Source: Bugula neritina | Lineage: Eukaryota > Bryozoa > Gymnolaemata > Cheilostomatida > Bugulidae | Direction: 5' to 3' | Length of the DNA stretch: 64,000 nt | Assembly (NCBI GenBank): GCA_964035545.1 | Contig: OZ037769.1 | Span: 12,638,633 to 12,702,632 of the forward strand | Shown here: one piece after another, positions 35,742-46,800 of the stretch | Position numbering within the stretch: the first letter of the stretch is position 1 | Layout of the letters: each line of letters opens with the position of its first letter | Notes under the pieces: model-generated | What the model was told of the DNA's origin: nothing | What the model saw: the letters and a program-made list of their open reading frames with translations, nothing else | The model's database searches: none | Made by a program: the position numbers and the translations under genes

Positions 35742-38700
35742 ATGTCAGAGGTAGAAAAAACAATTCAGAATTTGCCTGCTGGGAATATTGATAACGGTAG
35801 TAAAGAGAAAAACAGTGCAGCAGATAATACAGTAATCCAGCAAGATGGCCTTCCCACGTATAGCACTACGGTACTACATGCATGGTGTTTTAACTTTTAA
35901 TAATTTAGGAATAACCCATAACCCCAACTTTTATTATGAGCCATTATAAGTTCAACTCTCTTGAAAGTATATAAATGTGCTCTTAGAAGTGTGTTATGTT
36001 TAAATTTAAATATTAGCAAATCAAGTTGCTTTTAATTATTCTGCTAGGTCTATATAATAGTTTTTAGTGTTTGTGAAAAGTTTTACCTGACTTTATATTA
36101 TGTAGAAGCTCATATATGTGTTTTTAATATTTGTCTAATGCATAGGATGGTTTATTCTATACAACAGTTGGTTAATTGTATTAGTGCACATACACTAACA
36201 GGCTGTGTTGTATTATTTGATAGATCAATACATATAAGATTTCACACTGCATATAATACATAGAAATTTAATGTTTATATATGATCAGTAGTTAGCATTC
36301 ATTATTTTATACAGTATTATGGTAATGTACACAGCTTTACATCATATGAAATTATGTCAGATGAATATACTGTACTTTACTTTCTATTTAATTAAAATAA
36401 ATTTTCTTGTATTCAATCCTATACTCTATTGTATTATATCGAATACCCCCTTTTTTATATTATATACCCCACTGTATTACATGCTATACTTCGCTGTATT
36501 ATATTTTGTACTCTATTGTAATATATCTTATTTTCTATTGTATTATATTGTATACTTTGCTGCATTATATCCCATATTGTAAATTATGTCCCTTGTATTT
36601 TAATGAATGCTTCACTACATGACATTCTATAATGTACTCTACTGTATTATAACTTATTCTCTGTTATATTTTATACTATACTGTATTATATCTTGTACTC
36701 TATGTTATTATGCTTGTTTCTTCTATAGACTGAGATCACCCCTGAAGTTGGTTATCCGCCCCTGTCTACCAAGTCATTAAAGAGTAAAAGTATAACGTTG
36801 GATCTACTTATTAGAGATGGAGTTATGCAGCCTGGTGACAAAACACTTTCTGTCAAATATCTTGTAAGTCTCTCATCTTCACATTTTACTGAGTCTCTCA
36901 GATTCACATTTTACTGAGTCTCTCAGATTCACATTTTACTGAGTCTCTCAGATTCACATTTTACTTGGTCATTTTCACATTTTACTTGGTCATCTTCACA
37001 TTTATTTTAGTTTACACCAAATCGGACTCTAAAATTATTCTTTGAGAAAACCAATTTTTATTTTTTAGTTTACTTTTGTTTTCTTTCAATATCTGTATTA
37101 TTTGCATAACAATATATGTTTAATCAGTTGCCTTGGTATATTTATATTTCACTTTTATTAGATTAAAAGTTTATTTAGTCAATAATAAGACTATATGTGC
37201 ATGTTTAATGAGATGTTGCATATTTCAGTACTTGCACCCTGTTCGACCTGTGAACAGTAATGCTCAGTGTTATTTACTGACTCTGTATTTCCAGGGTATC
37301 ACTGTCACAGCTGACCTGTTACCAAATGGTAAAATTCGCTCTACTGATTCGGGAGAAATATTCAGCACGCCGAGCAGCTGGGCTATTTCCTGTAAGAAGA
37401 ACATCAACCCTACCAAGTCGTCTGGGTGTGGGTGGAGCGCCGTAAGTTGTTTCGTAATAAACTGGTAGCTGAGGCTAGCCAGGTTCTATGCATTTTTTTA
37501 TTGTCTCGCTGCTCACCCAGTGCTGTTTGGTATTCAATTCTTAGTACACTTCAATATGGTTTTGACTAGTCTGTCTTTTCTCAATAGATCAGGTATAAAG
37601 GTAAACCTTTGGACACGTATAAAAGTAAATGGATGCGAGAAAATAACGACTCTGCACGAGGTTCTCCAATTTCACTTCCTGTAAGTATGACTAGACAGAG
37701 CTCAGTCTAAAGTGTGTAATCAAATTAGTACTTGACTTCCTTTAGTATGGCTGAGCAGTTTGACATAGAAGTGGATTTGTAATTGTTTTTTTTAATTTTA
37801 TATATAATTTTCATATCGTTTCTTCTGTTTTAACTTGGCCATCATTCAAATTATGGCAAGTATTTTAGTTTTTCATCAATTCAAATGTTGAGGCTCAAAT
37901 GCAAAACCAATTAAAGTAGTGTATTTAATACAACTTCTATTCATAACCCTAACAACTGAATTACCAATGATTGAAATCCGTAGCTATGATTGAGTTTTCA
38001 TGTTTATAAAAATACCATGAATACGAACTTTAGTGCCTCTTTGTTAGAGTAAAAAATCATCTATATAAGAGTGATAAAATGTATTGTTTATAATTTTTTA
38101 TTAATTTTTGGTCAGAGCTAATGTTGTAACTCAAATTGCTTGTTCCTTGGCAGACAGCCCCATCTTCTGGTGTATCCACTCCCAAGTTGGAACCAGCTCC
38201 ACTACTATCCAGCAGGTAATACATACTACACGTAGTTATTACTTTGCACACTGCCTAGTTGCGTTCTATTCTCTGTTAAAAAGTGTAGATTATTTGATTT
38301 TTGTAATTGCGTCAGTCATCTTGTTTCTGAATTTTGAGTCGTTTATAGCATTTTATTATTAAAGATTATAATTATAGTTTATTATAAATACAATTTGAAA
38401 TTGTGATGTAGCACATATAGAGGCATTGCACATGTATGTTTGTCGAATTCACTCGCATAGTAATATTATCCATCAACAGGTTTAAATAAGTTATTCTAAC
38501 CTCACCATTAAATTATTGCTTTATTATAACGTCATGTCCATAGTCAAACTGAAAAATATTGCTTTTGCAAAATGAAGATAAAACTGGAATATTATAAGTA
38601 TCTCAAGACTTGAAGTTTTAATATAAACCAATCTATTTGGCAGTATGTGGTGCCCAAATCTTAGCCTAATCAATGTTGGGAACTTTATTATTTTGCTATT

Positions 38701-41700
38701 TGTTGGAGCAGTATTTATTAATTTCGAAAAATTATGTAGTTGTAAATTTTCTGTAGATAATAGTAAATAGCTGCTGTTGGAATTTCCGATTGTTGGAATT
38801 CACACAAACTTGTGAAGCCATAACTTAAATACGCGAATAAGTTCACTGAAACCTCAGAGTGACGGTGGCCGAGTGGGTAGCTGCGCGGTTTGATAATATC
38901 CGGCAAGCGAGGGACAGGCGGTTCGAGCCCAAGAGCGCGTCTGAATTTCCTGCGCCCCAAATAGCTGCACACCAGGTGCCGGAAGCCACCGGATCTCGGA
39001 TCTTTTGTTTTTCGAAAATTGCGTAACACAGCCTTTAAATTGTGAGCTAATTTTGAAAATATGAATACAGATGTTTTTTAAAACAAATGGTAATTTTTTT
39101 AATAAATAATTCAGCAGATTGCGTTGTGTACATTCTGCAGGTTGTATTCTTATGGTCGAAACCCTTCACCCCTAGTCATTGATGTGAAACCAAATAACCC
39201 GACGGATCTCCTATACCCAGCCATGTCTGGTCTCCCTCTATCAGAGTATAAGACGTGAGTTCGGTGTTTCTTCAATACAATAGCAGTGATATGGTCATTG
39301 CCTGTTCTGGTTCCAAACTGCGTCAAATTTAATTGCCATGAAAAATTATATAGTTTAAAGCCATACAATCATCTTCTCTAGCTATTTCTACATTAAACTA
39401 TTCATGATGATATTATGTATGAGGTGAAAGTAGACTCATATTGAAAAGTTGTACTAAAACAGTAGTTCTTTTTATTGGTCAGTAATGTCTAAACTCGGGT
39501 AATATTCGGTGTGAATCAAACTGGTTATAAATATCAATATCTGTCTGTATCAGGTTCCATAAAGTCAACTTTAAGCATTGCCTTGCCAACCCTTATAGCA
39601 TATAAAGTCGTCATATAAAGTTGTTTTTCAACATAATAAGTAGTAAATATATATATTCCCTGAGGTTTCACTATTTTGCAGCCATATTGGAACGCAAGTC
39701 CGGTGCGAAGGGATTGAGTTCTCGGTTAGAGTACTGTTTACCAGAAGCGTGTGTCTCAGAATGGTACGTACTGAGTGGTGGTGTTCTGTAAAGAGTTGGC
39801 AGAGCTGTGATTACATTTGCTATAGTTGATATTGAATGTTCATGATTGAACTGCTGCTGCTGCTGCTGCAGTGGTGGCAATGGCAACAGCAGCAGCGGTT
39901 TTAGCAGTATTAGAAAATGACTATCAAAGAACATTGTATATTTTGCATATCTGATTTTGCTAGTTGACATTTTAGCTAACCCAAGATACTGAGTGAAATT
40001 AAATAAATCCTTTAAAAATGGCTAAAACCTATCCACCTTTTTATGCATGCATACTTCATTTTTTGCTATTTTATAGTTGCTCTTCTTTATTGAAATATAT
40101 GTTTATGCTGTTATGTATAATGTAGTATAATTATATATTGTATCATAAAAGTATATGTTGTATATTGTTAGTATATTATACTTTATATTTGTTCAAGCTC
40201 ATTTTATTATAAAGTTATTATACAGTTAACACCATGCATGTCATTCTGTTTCTTAATTGATCAGGCAGAGCTTAGTAGAAGTTCCAAAGAGGAGGTATCT
40301 GGGTATCTAGCAGGGACATACAACTCCCTCAGTAATTGTGAGTTGACAGTCAAAGTATTCATTCTATATAATCAACTGTAGCATTATGGAGTTATATTCT
40401 CCTTAAGTGATCAGTTTTATTAATAAATGTTCGGAATCACTGCTGGATAAAATTCATTTCCTTCTATCTCAGTCATTATCTAGTGATCAGAGGCGATGCT
40501 AAAGAATTATACCTGACACTAAGACTATCAGCTAGACTATTGGTGATGTCAGACATAGCATTTAGTCATAAGTTGCGTTTATACCCTCACGATTTTCAGT
40601 CAGAAATTCAATTTGGCCGTGTTGAATTTTTTTCCGAGTTGCATTGCATTGTAAAAGCCACGGCCGAGTTCAGGATAATACTCAAAAGGAGTAATAACTC
40701 CTTGTAAACATCGTTATTTAATTATGACTTTGGCGATTAGATGACGTACTTAAATGTTGATAATTATATCACCTACGCCTTCTCAATTATCGCTTTTATG
40801 CTGTCAACTTTACTAATTCATGATGTTTTCAAAGGGCATCAACAAGTGATTAGGCGAATCAGATTTTACTTTTAGAAAGTAAGGTTTCTCATCAATATGA
40901 TTTCAATGATTTTCAGTTTGACTATAAAGGACAAGCATTGTGAACTGAAACTCGGTACTTTATTCAGTAGAGGTATAAACGCAACTATAGTTACTCTTAT
41001 GCAATAAAAACTATTTCAGGTCATGTCACTAGCATGGCTTGAGGTGAATTTCATTGTCAATTTTACATACTTTTATCATTGACAGTTCTTAGAAAGTAGT
41101 ATATTTAAAAAATTGTGTGTAATTATACCTATTCTTTTAGTGGTGCCAAAACATCGTTCAATATTATACCGTCATATGTTGCTTGCAATTTAATTATTGG
41201 TTACTGATATTATTGTGTAACTGAACTGATTTTTGTTTTTGTTTTTCTGAATTTAGTACTGAATGTGATTCAAGTCTTTGATAAGTCAGAACCTCATACA
41301 AGACAGAGAGTGTTGCAGAGTGGTCTGAAACTGGTCGGGTGGTTCCACAGCCACCCTAACAAAACATACTATCCCTCAGTCTATGATGTGGAGTGTCACA
41401 TGAACTATCAACTGAGACTGAGAGAACAGCCGATAGTTTCGTGTATCATAGGTGATTGCTAGTAGCTAGTAGTAATTGTACTGACTCTTAGTAGTTAGTA
41501 GCTAGTAGCTAGTAGTTACTATACTGACTCCTAGTAGCTAGTAGCTAGTAGTCACCAGTCTAATGAATAATTTTAGTAACCAATACCAATAAAGCGAGAG
41601 AGATTAGTTTCTTTTCATATAGATTTTTTCTTTTGATAGCAGACAAATCTAAATTTAGTAAGAGAGAACTAAGAATTTAACGCCAGTATTCCTATGACTA

Positions 41701-42007
41701 AGTATAAGGTTTTTACATTCAGTTCAACATAGTTAGACACATTTAAGGGTATTGTAGTGATGCATACATCATGAGGTCCGCAAAGTTGTTTAGTTTATCT
41801 CATTCTACTTTTCCTTTCAGTATATGCATTTGGTTACAAGCAAGTTTTTTATTTATTTTAATTTTGTGTTTTGCAGGAAAAAAGCACGAAGATGATGACA
41901 GTTCTCTATCTATGTTATGTTACACAGTTTCCCCTCCTAAACTGGTTAGTACCCTCCTCTATACACTATACATTATATTATATTATATATATATATTATA
42001 TTTATAA

Positions 42008-42055
<48 letters not shown>

Positions 42056-43209
42056 ATATTATATTATATATGTTGATAGGATTTCATTGGCATTTTCATC
42101 ACTACGCACTAATGTATCTATTTTAATATTATATTATGTTGACTACACAGTATTGAGTCACCTGTATAGTAAATCTTATATATCTGTAAAGTTAGCTGTA
42201 TATATAATAATTGTTCTGAGCAGACTAGTTGAGTGGTCACTTTCTGGTATAGTTTTATTAGCAACTTTTATGTTGTCTGTAACAGAAGTTTTCTGAGAGA
42301 TTTGGCTATATTTCTGACAAGTGCGGTAAACCAAAGCTGGTGCAGTGGAAGCTAGACTCATCTGATAGTTCTCAGTTTTCCCAGGTAGGTACATCGTTGT
42401 GTATATTATGTAATGGTTAACTATATATAGCAACATAGCAGCAGTACCTTCTTGCAATCTCAGTAAGGATTTGTCAGCCCTGTTTTGGTTAACACTCGAT
42501 GTAATTATGGTAAATAATGATTTATCATAAGACCAATACCTTTTCGTAATGCTCAATGTTTGTATATAACTTGATGCATTAAACCAACACACCAATTGGA
42601 TTGTGACTATTTTCAAGCCAGTGAGGATTTGTCACCTCATTTCTGATGGACAACTCCTTAAAATATCTGTAGATCTGTGACATACAGTAAAAATATTACA
42701 ATCTTTTTCTATCATTTTGTCTCTACATATTTCTGGTATAGTTTGAATGTAATTTTACTTAGTGAAAAATAATTGCCCCCACTGGGAATCGAACCCAAGA
42801 CCTCTGGCTTGCAAGCAAGTGTGCTAACCATTACACCACGGTGTAGTGTTATGTTCACCCGGTGGTCCCTGTGGTGTAATGGTTAGCACACTTGCTTGCA
42901 AGCCACAGGTCTTGGGTTCATCTCCCAGTGGGGGCAATTATTTTTTACTAAATATTAGTAATTTTTCATACATGGTAGTTTAATCTGGCCGCAATAACTT
43001 TTACGAGTCTAGTGTAGCCAAAGTTGCTTGAAACGTACTTTTTCTTTCCTACTACTTGCTTACCTAATAGGGCTAACAACTACTAAACTATTTATCAGAT
43101 TAGCTGTATTGAATTTTCACCACAGTTTAAGATTCGTTATTGATAATGTATCACATGTTTACAGGAGTGGATGAAGGGGTTTTTATCTAATATAGTGAAA
43201 GAGAATTGA
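35742..43209 (+). CDS. MPND: MPND: RAMA-domain plus MPN/JAMM metalloprotease
   Basis: Twelve coding exons: 35742-35870, 36729-36863, 37295-37441, 37588-37680, 38154-38215, 39141-39254, 39682-39763, 40265-40337, 41257-41451, 41877-41944, 42286-42384, 43165-43209 (1242 nt, 413 aa). The start is the first ATG after a probable 5'UTR acceptor at 35727; upstream exons are unseen. Residues about 55-155 form a RAMA domain (LLIRDGVMQPGDKTLSVKYL, then ADLLPNGKI, STPSSWAISCKK and SGCGW). About 180-230 is linker. About 235-345 is the MPN domain with a complete JAMM zinc site: E264 (KEEVSGYLAG), H309, H311, S319, D322 (HSHPNKTYYPSVYD). That predicts an active zinc isopeptidase. Mammalian MPND has been reported to sense N6-methyladenine-marked DNA through RAMA and to act on histone ubiquitin; that function is not shown here. 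Donors GTACTA and GTACGT are used. The gene is convergent with FBXO39. Confidence 0.93.
36390..36720 (+). repeat. Degenerate ~25-bp repeat in MPND intron 1
   Basis: Repeated CTCTATTGTATTATAT-type units with many substitutions; the open frames across it are only a consequence of the repeat. Confidence 0.65.
36876..37010 (+). repeat. 25-bp tandem repeat in MPND intron 2
   Basis: TTCACATTTTACTGAGTCTC plus TCAGA repeated about four times, decaying into CTTGGTCAT-containing units. Confidence 0.85.
38861..39015 (+). mobile_element. Ser/Leu-tRNA-like SINE in MPND intron 5
   Basis: Same element as 28220-28374 at its original site, with GGCCGAGTGGGTAGCTGCGC and GGTTCGAGCCC boxes. The anticodon region is not a plausible tRNA. 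Confidence 0.75.
39842..39897 (+). repeat. CTG/CAG trinucleotide tract
   Basis: Six CTG units followed after a short spacer by CAGCAGCAG, able to fold as a hairpin. It marks the distal edge of the segment copied into the RING gene. Confidence 0.8.
41452..41560 (+). repeat. TAGTAGC simple repeat in MPND intron 9
   Basis: AGTAGCTAGTAGCTAGTAG units interrupted by ACTGACTCC, starting at the exon 9 donor. Confidence 0.85.
41986..42073. repeat. AT microsatellite in MPND intron 10
   Basis: Long alternating TA run with short interruptions. Confidence 0.95.
42765..42955. repeat. Inverted pair of family 2 tRNA-like elements
   Basis: Left arm (42770-42843, minus orientation) and right arm (42862-42941, plus) are close reverse complements. 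Both share GCCCCCACTGGGA, CTTGCAAGCAAGTGTGCTAA and CCATTACACCAC, extending into AATAATT flanks; a spacer of about 20-30 bp separates them. In MPND intron 11, it would form a long hairpin in the pre-mRNA. Confidence 0.85.
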
Positions 43210-43871
43210 TGGAATCAACATAACAGTTTATCTTCACCACAGAATTCTATTCAGTATCTCCTAGTACTACCAGATGTTCAGTATTAAACAACGACTGTCA
43301 GAGAATGTCTCAACTATGCAAATTGACATTCCCTCACTGTGGTAACTAATGTAAATATATAACATATATTGTAAATGTCTACTACATTATGTGCATTTTT
43401 GTATATAATACTTGTATGTTAACCTTTTTACAATGCATTACATATCTGAAAAGTCCTACTCCACTCCAATATAATTGATACTATTTTTATTTTATATCTT
43501 TAATGCAATTCTAACACATTTTGATCGCCATAAAATACTTATACACATTTTGTGCAATAATTATAAACCATACAGTGCTTATTTCAACAGCAATACTGTA
43601 TTAATAGAAAATAAAATAACATAACTTAATACATTGAAAATTTATCAGTCATCTCTTACGACATAGAATGCTTGGAAGTGCAAGAATTATTTCTATTATA
43701 TTCTCTATAAGTAGGCGTGTGACATAGTTGCTACCCCTCTTTTACACTGATACTTCTACAGTTGCTACCCCTCTTTTACAGCTATGTTTTTTATAGTAAC
43801 TATCCTATTTACAGTTATATTTTTATAGTTACTACCCCCATTCTTGAACTGTATTATCATAGTTACTACCC
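43210..43871. other. Convergent 3' region between MPND and FBXO39
   Basis: Only about 660 bp separate the two stop codons. An AATAAA at 43610-43615 is a candidate MPND poly(A) signal. The distal part is the minisatellite described separately. Confidence 0.6.
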
Positions 43872-43880
43872 CTATTCTAC
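43725..43880. repeat. Minisatellite spanning the FBXO39 stop codon
   Basis: About five imperfect units of 30-40 bp containing AGTTRCTACCCCTMTTYTA. The last unit includes the TAG stop (43872-43874 on the minus strand), so the C-terminal residues border the repeat. Confidence 0.85.
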
Positions 43881-46800
43881 CACTATATCAGGGTGTTGCT
43901 CTACGTCAATCACAGGTACGTAGTTTCCATCAGATACAGTTATAACGTCTGCGGTGAACTGAAAGTCCAGGTTTAGAGATTCTATTAGCTCTAAATACTT
44001 CCCCTTTATGTTATCTAGAATTTCTTGCGTGTCGGCATTTGGTACCCCCGACAATGTGATGTACAATGACTGAAGATCTGCAAGTAGAAAGGTCAAGGTT
44101 TTATCTTGAGAGCAAATTGCACATAAAATACCGATTTGCAAACGCTGAAAATGTAATGCGGCCATTTTGCTGTTCGCTGTACTACATGTCATCCCTCATC
44201 GGCAAAGATCTGCTAATCCAGCAAGCCACAATGATAAATGCATACACCTAGCAGCTGGCACAAATGTAAAACCAGTGACTTAGATTCTATACCTATCACT
44301 ATAACTAAGGGTCGATTCACAATCCCTCGTTGTGGTTTGAAGTTTCACACTACAGAATCTTTTAAATTCCAGCTGTGAAACCTTTTAAAACAATGAAAAA
44401 AGTTATCAAAGTTTACCATAATAATATTTATTTACCGATTTTACTTAGCCTGGTTAATGTGAGCCTGAAATAGGTGTATATGCTGTTTTTTTTTTAATTT
44501 TTTGTTTAAATTTAAAGTTTAAACCAAGTACAACTTTGTAAATTTGACTCACATATTTTCCCCTCTTGCTGCAAGTGGCAGATGCTGTCCACTGTGGAAG
44601 TATCTAAGGAGGCATTAATATCCAAGTGATGCAACTCCTTACACGCCTCCACCATCTGTAGGAGCTGCCGATCAATCAGCTCGATGTCGTTCTCTATTTC
44701 CAAGGTGAATGTTTCTGTAAAATCAATCAGTAACTTGTTATTTAACATAGTGTATAGTAAAAGGATTTACTGGTGGTTAAAAGGGAGCAGCCGTGGCCTA
44801 GGGGTTAGAGTGTTTGCCTAGTAAGCATGACAAAGGCAATTGGTGATGTTAAGAAGAACATCCAGCCATAATTGCTCCTGTACTCCATCTGAATATAACC
44901 TTAGCCCAAATTAACAAAAAAACTTTCTCACAGGGATGGCCACTATAAACTTGTGTGAGTTTTTTTATTTGCTGGTGATTAGAGCACTGACTTAGTAAAC
45001 ACAAGGCCAGTGGTTTGATCCCCAGTAAAGACTGCAGGTGATGTTAGGAAGAGCATTCATTCATAATTGCTCCTGTGTCACACAGGAATAAATCCTTAGC
45101 CCATTTAAAAACAACCTTTCCATCAGGGGTTTTCACAGGAATGGTGATTATAATCCCATGTGAGGTTTTTATAGTAAAATAACCTGTTTGTGTAACCACA
45201 AAACGGTAGTGTTATATAGCTATAGTATAGAATTCATAATAAAATAAATAATTTTTTTTCAATTATCTTTTAATTGTTTTAGTAATAATAGATATATGCT
45301 ACTAGATGCTACTTTTTATACTTGAATAAGTTACACGCATAAGTACACAACAAACTGACCAATAGTTTTAGAGAAATGATTAGCTATGTGATTCAATGTA
45401 TATCCAACCCTCCAATCATCTTCTTCCACATATCCAGACCAGATGTACAGACCTCTCACAGGAATTTGAGGTGTCAGAATGTGAGCTATGTCAGTGTATG
45501 CAGGTACCTGGTCAAATTCAAAGTTCACCTGCAAGCACATTGCAACATATGCTATGCAGACTATAGTTACAACTATGTATGACTGCTATATACTCTGGTG
45601 TCTATTATAAGAGACCACTCTTATACAAGCATGAATGAAATGATATAAAATCTACAATATAACATAACATGTATAAACATGTCTAAACTTGAATCAAGTC
45701 GAATTCGTTTTAGGCAGGTATGCTGTAACTATAACTATAATACGAAAGATATTGCTGTGTAGGTCTCTTTTCTATAAAGAGCTTAAACCTCTAGAAAATC
45801 ATTAACAATTGTAGATAGCTACAATGTAGCAGGCTAAATATTGCTACTGGGCCAATGCCTATACTGGATAGATAAAAGTTACATGCGGTATTTGGTAACA
45901 ACTAGTTCTTTGTTTGTTGTGTTTACACAGTTATTTTAATTTGCTCTTTTAGCAATTATGCACATTATGTTATTAGTTTATTACTATATTTAAATTGTTT
46001 TGCTGTGGTAATAACGATGCATGTACAAAGATTTCTTTCATGTTGACAAATTATAAGGTATGCATTGGTTATCTACAATGCTTAAACAGAGTCAACATGC
46101 ATAAACACATAAACAATGTTAGTGATGTAGATTAATTGGACCCAAGGCCATATTAAGCTTTCAACACAATATAACACCATTATACAAACAGAATTCACAT
46201 AATATACTTACTTATCAAAACAGGAAATGAAGTCATCAAACAGAAAATATTTGTCTGCAGTAAAATACTAACCTCAATATTGGGACAGTTTGCCTTCAAC
46301 ATATTCCAAGAGTTTCCTGGTATCCTGTGATAGTGAGGGTCATTCTTATACACTTTTATTGAAAGTATTCGCAGCTTTTTATGTTTTGCAATTGATTCAA
46401 CAATTCCTTCATTTAAACCATTATAGTTTATGTATAAATCTACAAGTAAATATATATACTAGTATTATATTATACTACTACAGTGTTACATATATTATAT
46501 ATCATACTAGTGCAAAAGGATATTATATTATTATACCACTATATAATATTTTACATTATACTGTTATGGTATTATATGTATTATATAATACTATGATAAA
46601 ATTATACCAGTATTATATAATATTATACTAGTATCATATATAATATATATGGTACTAGTATAATAATATAATATAATACTAGTATAACAATAATATAATA
46701 TAATATTATTATATCATCATACTAGGATTATATTTTATATTATGTTGTACTAGTAATATTTATATTATTTTATTATATAGTGCTATGTAATATGATGTTA

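Noticed and set aside
36319-36622. Tyr/Ile-rich open frames in MPND intron 1 and similar ones at 13982-14218, 46290-46631 and 41771-42056
   Set aside because: They follow AT-rich simple repeats, have no domain resemblance and do not fit splice phases.
39764-39767. Alternative donor GTACTG for MPND exon 7
   Set aside because: The upstream GTACGT donor at 39764 keeps phase 0 and yields a continuous MPN domain (FSVRVLFTRSVCLRM joined to AELSRSSKEEV).
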